64,000 bases of DNA from Nocardioides sp. URHA0020 (lineage in GTDB: Bacteria; Actinomycetota; Actinomycetes; Propionibacteriales; Nocardioidaceae). The position numbers were made by a program, and so were the translations under genes. Shown here piece after piece: positions 42,494-50,961 of the stretch (positions within the stretch are counted from its first letter, which is position 1; every line of letters begins with the position of its first letter). The stretch spans positions 1 through 64,000 of the forward strand of contig NZ_KK211167.1 in the NCBI RefSeq assembly GCF_000620705.1, written 5' to 3'. The notes below the pieces were generated by a model. It had not been told where the DNA came from and searched no databases. It saw nothing but the letters and a program-made list of their open reading frames with translations.

Positions 42494-44326
42494 ATGACCG
42501 CCACGCAGACCGCCATCACCCACCCCACCACCCACCAGGGGATCCTCGAGTTCGTCACCGAGGTCGCCGAGCTGACCCGGCCCGACCGGATCCACTGGTG
42601 CACCGGCTCCGACGAGGAGTGGACGGAGCTCACCCAGCAGCTGGTGGCCACGGGCACCTTCACCCGGCTGAACCCCGCCATCAAGCCGAACTCCTTCCAC
42701 GCCGCGTCCGACCCGATCGACGTCGCCCGCGTCGAGGACCGCACCTACATCTGCTCGGTCGACGAGCGCGACGCCGGCCCCACCAACAACTGGATGCAGC
42801 CGGAGGAGATGAAGGACCGCATGCGCGGGCTCTACGCCGGCTGCATGCGGGGACGCACCATGTACGTCATCCCGTTCGTGATGGGTCACCTCGACGCCGA
42901 GAAGCCGATGTTCGGCATCGAGGTCACGGACTCGGCGTACGTCACCGCCTCGATGCGGGTGATGTCGCGCATGGGCAGCGACGTGCTGGCGCGGATGGAG
43001 CAGCTCGACGCGTCGTTCGTCCGGGCCGTGCACTCCGTCGGGCACCCGCTCGCCGAGGGCGAGGCCGACGTGACGTGGCCGTGCAACGACACCAAGTACA
43101 TCGTGCAGTTCCCCGAGGAGCGGACCATCTGGTCCTACGGCTCGGGGTACGGCGGCAACGCCCTGCTCGGCAAGAAGTGCTACGCCCTGCGCATCGCCAG
43201 CGTGATGGCCCGCGACGAGGGCTGGCTGGCCGAGCACATGCTCATCCTCAAGCTCACCTCGCCCGAGGGCACGGTCAAGTACATCGCCGCCGCCTTCCCG
43301 AGCGCCTGCGGCAAGACCAACCTCGCCATGCTCGAGCCGACGATCCCGGGCTGGACGGTCGAGACCCTCGGCGACGACATCGCCTGGATGCGCGTCGGCG
43401 CCGACGGCCGGCTGTGGGCGGTCAACCCGGAGTTCGGCCTCTTCGGGGTCGCACCCGGCACCAACGAGCACACCAACCCCAACGCCATGCGCACCATCAA
43501 CAAGGGCAACTCGGTCTTCACCAACGTCGCCCTCACCGAGGACGGCGACATCTGGTGGGAGGGCCTCGAGAACCCGCCCGCACGCGCCACCTCGTGGAAG
43601 GGCGAGCCCTGGACCCCCGAGTCCGACGAGCTCTCGAGCCACGCCAACAGCCGCTACTGCACCCCGATCAAGCAGTGCGACATCCTGGCGGCGGAGTACG
43701 ACGACCCGCGCGGCGTGCCGATCGACGCGATCCTCTTCGGCGGCCGGCGCAAGACCACCGTGCCGCTGGTCTTCGAGGCCCGTGACTGGACGCACGGCAC
43801 GTTCCTCGGCGCGACGCTCTCCTCCGAGACGACCGCGGCGGCGGTCGGTGCGGTCGGCGTCGTCCGCCGTGACCCGATGGCGATGCTGCCCTTCATCGGC
43901 TACAACGCCGGCGACTACTTCGGCCACTGGATCAACATCGGCAAGGACAACGACGCCACCAGGCTGCCGAAGATCTTCTACGTCAACTGGTTCCGCCGCG
44001 CCCGGCTCGACGACGGCAGCGAGGGCGGCTTCCTGTGGCCCGGCTTCGGCGAGAACAGCCGGGTGCTCAAGTGGGTCGTGGAGCGGATGGACGGCCGGGC
44101 CGAGGGGGTCGAGACCCCGATCGGCTACGTCCCGACCCCGGACGCGCTCGACACCGACGGCCTGGACATGTCCGACGCCGACCTGGCGGCCGCGCTGTCG
44201 GTCGACACCGACGAGTGGGCCGCCGAGCTCCCCCAGATCCAGGAGTGGTTCGAGAAGTTCGGCGACGACCTGCCGGCCGTGCTCTGGACGGAGCTCGACG
44301 CGCTGCGCGCCCGGCTCGGGCGCTGA
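42494..44326 (+). CDS. pckG: phosphoenolpyruvate carboxykinase (GTP), canonical
   Basis: A 610-residue enzyme converting oxaloacetate and GTP to phosphoenolpyruvate. All active-site signatures are standard: [29 protein letters not shown] (Lys227/Lys228), LAEHML with Mn-ligand His248, [10 protein letters not shown] with Cys272, [21 protein letters not shown] and [11 protein letters not shown]. It links C4 acids from aromatic degradation and the TCA cycle to gluconeogenesis. The 228-bp leader has no obvious gene; ATG at 42494 follows GAGAGGGACC. Confidence 0.95.
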   Translation: MTATQTAITHPTTHQGILEFVTEVAELTRPDRIHWCTGSDEEWTELTQQLVATGTFTRLNPAIKPNSFHAASDPIDVARVEDRTYICSVDERDAGPTNNWMQPEEMKDRMRGLYAGCMRGRTMYVIPFVMGHLDAEKPMFGIEVTDSAYVTASMRVMSRMGSDVLARMEQLDASFVRAVHSVGHPLAEGEADVTWPCNDTKYIVQFPEERTIWSYGSGYGGNALLGKKCYALRIASVMARDEGWLAEHMLILKLTSPEGTVKYIAAAFPSACGKTNLAMLEPTIPGWTVETLGDDIAWMRVGADGRLWAVNPEFGLFGVAPGTNEHTNPNAMRTINKGNSVFTNVALTEDGDIWWEGLENPPARATSWKGEPWTPESDELSSHANSRYCTPIKQCDILAAEYDDPRGVPIDAILFGGRRKTTVPLVFEARDWTHGTFLGATLSSETTAAAVGAVGVVRRDPMAMLPFIGYNAGDYFGHWINIGKDNDATRLPKIFYVNWFRRARLDDGSEGGFLWPGFGENSRVLKWVVERMDGRAEGVETPIGYVPTPDALDTDGLDMSDADLAAALSVDTDEWAAELPQIQEWFEKFGDDLPAVLWTELDALRARLGR

Positions 44327-44350
44327 CCGACCAGGACGCCGTACGACGTC

Positions 44351-44384
44351 GCGACGGCCCCGTCTTCTCGGACGGGGCCGTCGC
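44351..44384. terminator. terminator after pckG
   Basis: Perfect 14-bp arms GCGACGGCCCCGTC and GACGGGGCCGTCGC with loop TTCTCG, 24 bp past the pckG stop; no clear U tract. Confidence 0.75.
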
Positions 44385-44446
44385 CGTTGGTCCGCTGTGG
44401 AATCATCGGGGCACGAGCGGTCTCGGGAGGACTGGCGGGAGGGGAC

Positions 44447-45463
44447 GTGGGGACACCTGGCGCGGACGAGCGCGGGCTGTTCGAGCTGGCTGCGACACCC
44501 CTGTACGAGGAGATCGTCGGCACCGGCGGCCTCGTCGCCGGAGACCCGCGGATCGAGCCCGGCGGCGAGCTGCAGGCTGCGTTCGAGCAGCTGCGCGACC
44601 TGGGGCTGGTCCGCCTCGAACCCGCCAGCGACCGGTGGGTGGCCGAGGATCCCGGCCTGGTGCACGGCCGCATCGTCGCGCCGCTGAGCCAGCAGGGGGC
44701 CCAGCTCCTCGAGGAGTCGTCGCGCTGGGCCGAGGCCATCAACGTCGTCGCCCAGGTCTGGCGCAAGGCACCCGAGGCCTCCGAGCGCGGGCCCTTCCGC
44801 TACCTGCACGGCAGGGACGCCATCAACTCGTTCCTGCACACGGTGGTGCCCGACGCCGAGGAGGAGGTCCTCACCGCCCAGCCGCAGAGCGGCCGGGACA
44901 CAGGCGAGGGATTGGTCAACGTGCTCGCCAAGGAGAAGGCGATGCTCGAGCGGGGCGTCCGGATCCTCACGCTCTACCAGCACAGCGCCCGGCGCAGCAC
45001 CGCCACCCGCGAGTACGTCGCGGCGCTCAGTCCGCTGGGGGCGGAGGTGCGCACCCAGGACGAGTTCTTCAACCGGATGATCGTCGTCGATCGCCGTACG
45101 GCCGTCATCCCTGCCCCAGACGACCTGGGCACGGCACTGGCGATCCATGAGCCCACGATCGTGGCCTATCTCGTCGACGTGTTCACCCGGTCCTGGGAGC
45201 GGGCGAGGCCCTTCACCAGCCAGGAGGCCTCGGTCGTCAAGCACATCGCGGGCGAGCAGCGCGCGATGACGATGCGGATGCTGGTCGAGGGCCACTCCGA
45301 CCCGGTCTCCGCCAAGCGTCTCGGGGTCAGCCCGCGGACCTTCGCGGGCTACATCGCCGACCTCAAGGACGAGTTCGACGCGGAGACCCGCTTCCAGCTC
45401 GGCTACACGATCGGCCGGCTGGGCGCCGTCGAGAGCGAGACGAGCACCCCCGAGAACGACTGA
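44447..45463 (+). CDS. TrmB/LuxR-type two-HTH regulator
   Basis: A 338-residue protein starting at GTG with GGGAGGGG upstream. The first ~75 residues look like a winged helix of TrmB type (LFELAATPLYEEIVG to DPGLVHGRIVAPL). Residues about 110-250 form a phospholipase-D-like sensing domain without HKD catalytic motifs (VLTAQPQSGR, VRILTLYQHSARRS, FFNRMIVVDRRTAVIP). The C-terminus is a LuxR-type HTH (GHSDPVSAKRLGVSPRTFAGYIADLKDEFDAETRFQLGY). It is convergent with a tiny secreted-peptide gene at 45573-45692. Target and signal unknown. Confidence 0.75.
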   Translation: MGTPGADERGLFELAATPLYEEIVGTGGLVAGDPRIEPGGELQAAFEQLRDLGLVRLEPASDRWVAEDPGLVHGRIVAPLSQQGAQLLEESSRWAEAINVVAQVWRKAPEASERGPFRYLHGRDAINSFLHTVVPDAEEEVLTAQPQSGRDTGEGLVNVLAKEKAMLERGVRILTLYQHSARRSTATREYVAALSPLGAEVRTQDEFFNRMIVVDRRTAVIPAPDDLGTALAIHEPTIVAYLVDVFTRSWERARPFTSQEASVVKHIAGEQRAMTMRMLVEGHSDPVSAKRLGVSPRTFAGYIADLKDEFDAETRFQLGYTIGRLGAVESETSTPEND

Positions 45464-45492
45464 GGGCAGTGGTCCGATGGACCACTGCCCTC
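45462..45492. terminator. bidirectional terminator between regulator and peptide gene
   Basis: GAGGGCAGTGGTCC and its exact complement separated by GAT (14-bp arms). It starts inside the regulator stop codon and stops 80 bp short of the peptide stop. Confidence 0.85.
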
Positions 45493-45572
45493 AATCTCGT
45501 GAGGCGGCTCCCAGGGAGCCATGGAGCACGGGAACGTGGGGGGACGTCCGGCTCCAGCCTCAAGTCTGTCGA

Positions 45573-45692
45573 TCAGCGGCGGTGCGAGTTACCCCACGTG
45601 AAGTCGGCGTGGGCGGGGGCGGAGATCCCCAGCAGGCCGACACTGAGCATGGCGGTCGCGATGACAACAGCGGCCTTTCGCACAATCTTCAT
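45573..45692 (-). CDS. 39-residue secreted peptide precursor
   Basis: A small gene read by eye. It starts MKIVRKAAVVIATAM, a basic-plus-hydrophobic signal peptide, with a cleavage motif APAHA after residue 29. The predicted mature peptide is DFTWGNSHRR. An AGAGGTG ribosome site lies 8 bases upstream of the ATG. It is convergent with the TrmB/LuxR regulator and shares the terminator. A role as signal or antimicrobial is possible; nothing in the sequence decides. No cysteine or modification enzyme gene is nearby. Confidence 0.7.
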   Translation of the reverse strand: MKIVRKAAVVIATAMLSVGLLGISAPAHADFTWGNSHRR

Positions 45693-45791
45693 TCTCTTCA
45701 CCTCTGCTTGGATCGGACCCCACGGTTGGCCCGTTGCTTCAAGTGTGGGCGATCCGTGAGGGGCTCGGAACCAAACCGTGCCTCACTTATC

Positions 45792-45811
45792 TGCAATGCA
45801 ACATCCTGCAA
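45792..45811 (-). promoter_or_regulatory. TGCAA triplet upstream of the peptide gene
   Basis: On the plus strand TGCAA occurs at 45792, 45797 and 45807, i.e. offsets of 5 and 10 bp, putting all copies on one helical face. It lies 100-119 bp upstream of the peptide start in a locally less GC-rich stretch and may be an activator site, perhaps for the neighbouring regulator. Confidence 0.35.
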
Positions 45812-45853
45812 TTTGGGGCAAAGTGCACAGATGTGCGAACCCCCGGAAGTGCG

Positions 45854-45891
45854 CCAGCCCCCCTCCGCGACGAGCGCGCGAGGGGGGCTGG
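45854..45891. terminator. hairpin downstream of tRNA-Ser(GCT)
   Basis: CCAGCCCCCCT and AGGGGGGCTGG pair perfectly (11 bp, 16-nt loop), 8 bp beyond the tRNA 3' end. Confidence 0.65.
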
Positions 45892-45899
45892 GCCACTGG

Positions 45900-45990
45900 C
45901 GGAGGCGGAGGGATTTGAACCCTCGATGGGGTTGTAGCCCCAAACCCGCTTAGCAGGCGGGCGCCATAGACCGGACTAGGCGACGCCTCC
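45900..45990 (-). tRNA. tRNA-Ser (GCT)
   Basis: A 91-nt tRNA with a long variable arm. Acceptor GGAGGCG/CGCCTCC with discriminator G, anticodon stem CCCGC/GCGGG and loop CTGCTAA (GCT), T loop TTCAAAT. Confidence 0.96.
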
Positions 45991-46059
45991 CCGACAGCGA
46001 GCACACATTACAAGCACGCGGCGCGGCGCGCCGAATCAGGGCCGAGATCCGGCCGGGGA

Positions 46060-46530
46060 TCACGAGAGCGGGCGCAGCCCCTGGCCGCGGCGCAGGTGGC
46101 CCTGGAGGTCGCGCACGAACTGCTCCCGGTCGACGTCGAGCAGGGTGACCGGGATCGTGGTCGTGCGGCCGTCGACCAGCTTGAGCACCAGCACCGGCAG
46201 CCCCCGGGGCGTCGCCGTGACCGCCTCGCCCACCTCGGTCCACGCCGCGGCGGTGACCCCGGCACCGCGCACCAGGCGCACCCGGTAGCCCGTCGTACCC
46301 AGGTGGACCACGACGATCCGGCGAGTCAGCAGGTGCCCCGCCGCCAGGACGCCGAGCACGCCGAGCACCGCGACGCCGACCAGCACCAGGATCGACAGCC
46401 CGGAGACGGCGACGACCAGCGTGACGACGGAGAGCAGCACCGCGAGCACGACCAGGAGGCCGCCGACGATCCGGCCCGAGACCGCCGGCGCGAACCGGTA
46501 GTCGGACACCTCCGGGGACACCTCAGGCAT
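46060..46530 (-). CDS. small membrane protein with PH-like domain
   Basis: A 156-residue protein: short N-terminus, two transmembrane helices (about 17-65, GGLLVVLAVLLSVVTLVVAV and VLVGVAVLGVLGVLAAGHL) and a beta-rich cytoplasmic part (RRIVVVHLGTTGYRVRLVRGAGVTAAAWTEV) ending in a helix, like bacterial PH domains. The start MPEVSPEVSDYRF at 46530 is chosen over upstream in-frame codons that overlap the divergent gene. Function unknown. Confidence 0.65.
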   Translation of the reverse strand: MPEVSPEVSDYRFAPAVSGRIVGGLLVVLAVLLSVVTLVVAVSGLSILVLVGVAVLGVLGVLAAGHLLTRRIVVVHLGTTGYRVRLVRGAGVTAAAWTEVGEAVTATPRGLPVLVLKLVDGRTTTIPVTLLDVDREQFVRDLQGHLRRGQGLRPLS

Positions 46531-46636
46531 GCACTGATTGAACAAGACACCGGATTGGTGCCCGACAGCGGGTTGTCGTCGGGCCGACCGCGGGGTGACA
46601 CTCGAGGTCCCACTCCTCCGGGCCCGGGAGGCAGCC

Positions 46637-47020
46637 ATGCCCGTCACCGACACGGGGCTGCCCGCCGCGATGCGAAGCCTGGCCGTGGCGCTCGACTCCC
46701 GACACCGGACCGGGGTGTCGACGGGTCAGTGGCGCTGGCGCGTCCGCCAGCAGATGGCGGCACTGCGCGACGCGCTGGTCGCGGAGGCGGGCAACGGCGA
46801 CGAGGGGTGGACAGCCGCCCGCGAGGGCGGGATGCTGCGCGAGCGCAACGCCCTGCTCGTCCGGATGGGGACACTCGGGCCCCGGGTGCTGGAGCACCCG
46901 GACCCCGACGCCGTGCACCTCGACCTCCAGCGGCTCCTGGCCGACGTCGGCCACCACGCCCAGCGGCTCCGCAACCTCGCGTACGACGAGGTCGAGCTCG
47001 AGCTGGGCGGATCCGAGTGA
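46637..47020 (+). CDS. hypothetical helical protein
   Basis: A 127-residue mainly helical protein (MPVTDTGLPAAMRSLAVALDSRHRTG, later RQQMAALRDALVAEAG). GGGAGG precedes the ATG. No motif recognised; composition is acidic at the end (DEVELELGG). Divergent from the membrane protein at 46060; tRNA-Ser follows. Confidence 0.65.
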   Translation: MPVTDTGLPAAMRSLAVALDSRHRTGVSTGQWRWRVRQQMAALRDALVAEAGNGDEGWTAAREGGMLRERNALLVRMGTLGPRVLEHPDPDAVHLDLQRLLADVGHHAQRLRNLAYDEVELELGGSE

Positions 47021-47077
47021 TCGCGCCGGTCGGCGCCTTCTACACTTCTCGGGTGCCCGGTCCTCGGACCGACACGA

Positions 47078-47162
47078 GGAGGGGTGCCGGAGCGGCCGAT
47101 CGGAACCGCCTTGAAAGCGGTCGTAGGGAGACCTACCGCGGGTTCGAATCCCGCCCCCTCTG
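47078..47162 (+). tRNA. tRNA-Ser (TGA)
   Basis: An 85-nt tRNA with long variable arm. Acceptor GGAGGGG/CCCCTCT, discriminator G, anticodon stem ACCGC/GCGGT with loop CTTGAAA (TGA), T stem GCGGG/CCCGC. Confidence 0.96.
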
Positions 47163-47191
47163 CTCAGCCGGCTCTGCTCGCCCGGCCCTGC

Positions 47192-47425
47192 TCAACCGGT
47201 GACGATCTCCACGAGCACGTCGCCCTCCTGGACCACGTCGCCCGGGGCGACCTTGATCGCGCGGACGGTGCCCGGCGCCTCGACGAGGACCGGGATCTCC
47301 ATCTTCATCGACTCCAGCAGCACGACGGTGTCGCCGGCCTCGACCCGGTCGCCCGGCTCGACCGCCAGGCTCAGCACGTTGGCCACCATCTCGGCCACGA
47401 TCTCGGTCACCTGTTCGCGCGCCAT
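47192..47425 (-). CDS. standalone biotin/lipoyl carrier protein
   Basis: A 77-residue protein that is only a biotinyl domain: VEAGDTVVLLESMKMEIPV with Lys41 in the MKM biotinylation motif. Such short carriers serve biotin-dependent carboxylases or are fused elsewhere; no carboxylase gene is in the window. Hence the partner enzyme is unknown. Confidence 0.9.
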   Translation of the reverse strand: MAREQVTEIVAEMVANVLSLAVEPGDRVEAGDTVVLLESMKMEIPVLVEAPGTVRAIKVAPGDVVQEGDVLVEIVTG

Positions 47426-47493
47426 GCTGCGAACCTAGTCGTTACCGCCCCGTACCCCGGTATCAGGGCGGCCGGACGCCGCTCCTCGTCGGC

Positions 47494-48141
47494 ATGACCA
47501 CACTCCGGATCCGCCTGGCGGTGGCCACCGTCGGGGGCGAGGACCTCCCCCAGCCCTTCGTGTGCGAGGACCTGGACGCGATGATCGGCCTCGATGCCGA
47601 CGTGTACGTCGGCTCCGGGGTGCGCACCGATCGGCACCGGCAGGCGTGGTGGCGCAAGCTGCGCGAGGCCGGCCTGGAGACCTACCACCGTCACGAGGGG
47701 GCCCCGATCTCGACCCGGCTCCCGGTCCTGCACCCCTGGTCGGCCGCGATCCGGCTGGATGCCGCGCCCACGACGCAGGTCCTGGGGCCGTGCTTCTCGA
47801 GCAGGCGCCTCGAGCGGTGCCGGAGCAGAGGGGTCACCAGCATCATCGCGGGCGAGCTGGGCGCCCAGCCGCCGGCGTACCACCCCGACCAGGTGGTGGT
47901 GGCCCGGGTCGGCTCCGTCGGCATCGTCGTGGTGCCCGCGGCCGGCGTCGAGGTGACGCTGAGCGGCGAGCTCGCCGTACCGGCCAGCCAACTGCACGCC
48001 GAGCGGCCGGTCTTCGCCGCCGACCTGACCCTGAGGGCGACGGTGGCGGCGGTCAGAGCAGGGCGCGCGTACGGCGCGGCTCCGGTCGCAGCGCGCCGGC
48101 TTCCTCGGCTCGACGACCTCGCCGCCCGCGCGGCCCGGTGA
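47494..48141 (+). CDS. hypothetical protein
   Basis: A 215-residue soluble protein with MTTLRIRLAVATVGGEDLPQPF at the start, a VYVGSGVRTDRHRQAWWRKL segment and PCFSSRRLERCRSRGVTSIIAGELG in the middle. No family recognised. Its final 89 bp overlap the convergent membrane-protein gene. Confidence 0.6.
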   Translation: MTTLRIRLAVATVGGEDLPQPFVCEDLDAMIGLDADVYVGSGVRTDRHRQAWWRKLREAGLETYHRHEGAPISTRLPVLHPWSAAIRLDAAPTTQVLGPCFSSRRLERCRSRGVTSIIAGELGAQPPAYHPDQVVVARVGSVGIVVVPAAGVEVTLSGELAVPASQLHAERPVFAADLTLRATVAAVRAGRAYGAAPVAARRLPRLDDLAARAAR

Positions 48142-49222
48142 CCGCCAGGTCGACCCGGATCACGACGAACCCGACGACCAGGCCGACCACGGCCCCGTAC
48201 GTCACCGAGAGCACGCTCTCGGTGAGCGTGACGCCCGGGTTGACCAGGCCGCAGGCGACCGGCGCGGTGGCGGCGACACCGAAGGCGCACACCCACCAGC
48301 CCTGACGGCGCCGGGCGCGCATGTGCACGCCCCAGGCCAGGGCGGGGATCCCGAGCGCCGTCTCGAGGGGGCGCGGGAAGGCACCGAGGTGGTCGCGCGA
48401 CCAGACCACGACGTCGAGCAGGCTGGTGACCAGGCCGGGGGTGCCGTAGCGCCGGAGCAGCTCGGCGTACGCGAGGGTGATCGCGAGCACGACGGTGCCG
48501 ATCAGCACGATCACCACGCCGCGCCGGCCGAGGCCGTGCAGACCGGCCCCGAGGCGGTAGACCAGCGCGAACGCGCCGAGCAGGGCGAGGCCCAGCACGG
48601 CGTACTCGAAGCGGACGACCTGGACGACCGGCTCGAAGCCGACGGTCGCCAGCGCTCCGATCGCGGCCAGCAGCACCGCGATCGCGACCTCACGCACCGT
48701 CGCCACGAACCGGACCGCCGGGACGGTGGCCATCACCGCGAACACCGCCGAGACCACGGCGGTCAGCACCGCGGCCCCGGTGCGCAGCGCGTCGTCGCCG
48801 CTGATGGCGGCGATCAGGCCGAGCGCGAGGGCCACCCCGCCGGACACCAGGGGGCGGCCGCCGGTGCGGACGGCGAGCGCCCACGCGTACGCCGTCGTGA
48901 CCGCCACGGCGCCGCCCGCGCAGGATCCGGCGGGACCGACGTCGAGGAGGCAGCCGACCAGGGCGACCAGGCCCGCCAGGACGACGACCGCCCAGAGCAC
49001 GAGCGGCCAGCGCGAGCGGGCGAACCGCTGGCTCCGGCTGAGCGCGCGATCCGGCGCGCGATCGACGTCGGGAGCGGGCACCGCCGGCCGGACCGCCGGG
49101 GAGTCCGGCGGCGTCTCGACGGGTGTCGCCGGGGGCACGGCGGCACTGCGGGTGGCCCGGGTGGCCCGGCGCGTCCGCCGGGGCACCGGCTCGGCGCGAC
49201 GACGGGGGGCGGACCTGGACAC
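48053..49222 (-). CDS. polytopic membrane protein
   Basis: A 389-residue protein. The first ~75 residues are basic and Pro-rich (RRTRRATRATR, then VETPPDSPAVRPAVP), then about ten hydrophobic segments. No motif recognised. The GTG at 49222 is used because it is the first plausible start after the nitrilase stop; the ribosome site is poor, so the start is uncertain. It is 11 bp downstream of the nitrilase gene. Confidence 0.6.
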   Translation of the reverse strand: MSRSAPRRRAEPVPRRTRRATRATRSAAVPPATPVETPPDSPAVRPAVPAPDVDRAPDRALSRSQRFARSRWPLVLWAVVVLAGLVALVGCLLDVGPAGSCAGGAVAVTTAYAWALAVRTGGRPLVSGGVALALGLIAAISGDDALRTGAAVLTAVVSAVFAVMATVPAVRFVATVREVAIAVLLAAIGALATVGFEPVVQVVRFEYAVLGLALLGAFALVYRLGAGLHGLGRRGVVIVLIGTVVLAITLAYAELLRRYGTPGLVTSLLDVVVWSRDHLGAFPRPLETALGIPALAWGVHMRARRRQGWWVCAFGVAATAPVACGLVNPGVTLTESVLSVTYGAVVGLVVGFVVIRVDLAVTGPRGRRGRRAEEAGALRPEPRRTRALL

Positions 49223-49233
49223 GGGGAGGAACG

Positions 49234-49995
49234 TTACAGACGCCGGTTGGTCAGCGAGGGATTGGTCCTGCGGGCCCGTTCGAGCACCGGGTGCTCCAGC
49301 ACGGCCGTGAGGACGGCAGCGTCCTCGTCGGCCTCGACGAGCACCTCGCCCAGCGGGTCGACGACCAGCGAGTGCCCGGAGTAGCGCGGCCCGGGCTGGC
49401 CGACGGCCACCACGAAGGCGGTGTTCTCGATCGCCCGCGCCCGCACCAGCGTGCGCCAGTGGTCGACCTTGTGCGGCCCGGCGACCCAGGCCGACGGGAC
49501 GACGAGCACCTCCGCGCCGGCGTCGACCAGCGCGCGGGCCAGCTCCGGGAAGCGGAGGTCGTAGCAGGTCATCAGCCCGACGCCGAAGCCGTGGAGGTCG
49601 AAGACCACCGGTGCGATCGGCCCGGCCGACAGCCGGTCGGACTCGCGGTAGCCGAAGGAGTCGTAGAGGTGGATCTTGCGGTACGACGCCGTGGCGCCGC
49701 CCCGCACCACCAGGGTGTTGAAGGGCCGCGCCGGCTCGTCGCCCGGCTCGAACATCCCCGCGACCACGGTGGCGCCGCGGTCCTGCGCGACCCGACCGAC
49801 CTCGGTCGCGAACGGGCCGTCCAGCGGCTCGGCGTACGCACTGATGTCGGAGCCGGCCTCGCCGAAGTCGCGGGCGAACGCCTCGGGGAAGACGACCAGG
49901 TCGGACCCGCTCGGCGCGAGCCGGTCCAGGGACGCCCGGTTGGCCTCCGGCTCGAGGCCGGATGCCTCCTGGACGAGAGCGACGCGCAGACTCAC
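49234..49995 (-). CDS. nitrilase-superfamily amidohydrolase
   Basis: A 253-residue carbon-nitrogen hydrolase with the Glu-Lys-Cys triad: Glu38 in VVFPEAF, Lys107 in YRKIHLYD and Cys144 in LMTCYDLRFPE. It resembles omega-amidase/deaminated-glutathione amidase types rather than true nitrilases. The GTG at 49995 (or 49998) leaves only about 21 bp to the divergent mobA start, so both may be leaderless. Confidence 0.87.
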   Translation of the reverse strand: MSLRVALVQEASGLEPEANRASLDRLAPSGSDLVVFPEAFARDFGEAGSDISAYAEPLDGPFATEVGRVAQDRGATVVAGMFEPGDEPARPFNTLVVRGGATASYRKIHLYDSFGYRESDRLSAGPIAPVVFDLHGFGVGLMTCYDLRFPELARALVDAGAEVLVVPSAWVAGPHKVDHWRTLVRARAIENTAFVVAVGQPGPRYSGHSLVVDPLGEVLVEADEDAAVLTAVLEHPVLERARRTNPSLTNRRL

Positions 49996-50016
49996 CACGG
50001 TGCGAGACTGCCACAC

Positions 50017-50565
50017 GTGACCTTCTCCGCCATCGTGCTCGCCGGCGGTCGGGCCGTGCGGCTGGGCGGGGCCGACAAGGCGTCGGTCGAGCACCGGGGC
50101 CGCACCCTGCTCGAGCACGCGCTCGAGGCCCTGGCCGACGCGGCCGAGGTGGTGGTCGTGGGGGACCCGGTGCCGACGACGCGGCCGGTGAGCTTCGTGC
50201 GCGAGAGCCCGGCGTACGGCGGGCCGGTGGCGGCGCTGCTCACCGGGCGGGACGCGCTGCGCGACACCCCGGGCACCCTCGGCGTCCTGGCCGTCGACAT
50301 GCCGCTGGTCACGGCCTCGACCTTCCGTCGCCTGGTGGCCGCGGCGGCCGGTCACGACGGCGCGTTCCTCACCGACGCCGACGGCCGGCGCCAGCTCGCC
50401 GGCGTGCTGCAGGTCGAGCGCCTCGACGCCGTACGCCCGGGTGCGGAGGCGCAGCACGGGATGGCCCTGCGCGCGCTGCTCGCCGACCTCGACCTGGCGC
50501 TGGTCGCACCGATCGGTGCCGAGGGCCACGACATCGACAGCTGGGCGGACCTGCGGGAGCTCTGA
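50017..50565 (+). CDS. mobA: molybdenum cofactor guanylyltransferase
   Basis: A 182-residue nucleotidyltransferase that adds GMP to molybdopterin. AIVLAGGRAVRLGGADKASVEHRGRTLLEHAL carries the LAGGxSxRxGxDK motif, with VLAVDMPLVT as the metal-binding Asp. GTG start. Translated just before the DUF6457 gene. Confidence 0.85.
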   Translation: MTFSAIVLAGGRAVRLGGADKASVEHRGRTLLEHALEALADAAEVVVVGDPVPTTRPVSFVRESPAYGGPVAALLTGRDALRDTPGTLGVLAVDMPLVTASTFRRLVAAAAGHDGAFLTDADGRRQLAGVLQVERLDAVRPGAEAQHGMALRALLADLDLALVAPIGAEGHDIDSWADLREL

Positions 50566-50618
50566 GCGGCGCCACGAAGGGGGTTGCGGCACCGCGAGGA
50601 TGCGACGACTGTGGTGTC

Positions 50619-50945
50619 GTGAACCTGCACGACTGGATCGATGAGCTGATCGACGTGCTCGACCTCGACACCGAGGTCGACGAGGCGCTGGTGCTCGACC
50701 TGGCCAGGGTCGCGGCCCACAACGTGGTCCGGCCGGCCGCCCCCATCTCGACGTACCTGCTGGGCTACGCCGCCGGCTCCCAGGGCGCGGACCCCGAGCA
50801 GATCGAGGCGCTGGCGGCCCGCGCGCAGCGGCTCGCCGAGAGCTGGGACCGGCCCGCGGACGCGCCCGACCCCGACGACGTCAACGACCCCATCCCCGAC
50901 GATGCCGGGGTCGACCACACCGGCGAGGAGTTCGAGGACGCCTGA
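50619..50945 (+). CDS. DUF6457-type MobA-associated protein
   Basis: A 108-residue acidic protein (VNLHDWIDELIDVLDLDTEVDEALVLDLARVAAHNVVRPAAPISTYLLGYAAG). The helical stretch matches small proteins that follow or fuse to MobA in actinobacteria. The C-terminus is Asp/Pro-rich. Function unknown; it probably acts with MobA. Confidence 0.75.
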   Translation: MNLHDWIDELIDVLDLDTEVDEALVLDLARVAAHNVVRPAAPISTYLLGYAAGSQGADPEQIEALAARAQRLAESWDRPADAPDPDDVNDPIPDDAGVDHTGEEFEDA

Positions 50946-50961
50946 TCCCTAGGGTGGGTCC

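Noticed and set aside
42186..42497. 103-residue open frame spanning the lipoprotein end and pckG leader
   Set aside because: Composition is not coding-like and it overlaps the lipoprotein in another frame.
42248..45295. 1015-residue open frame antisense to pckG and the regulator
   Set aside because: Crosses a terminator and two real genes on the other strand; no recognisable domain.
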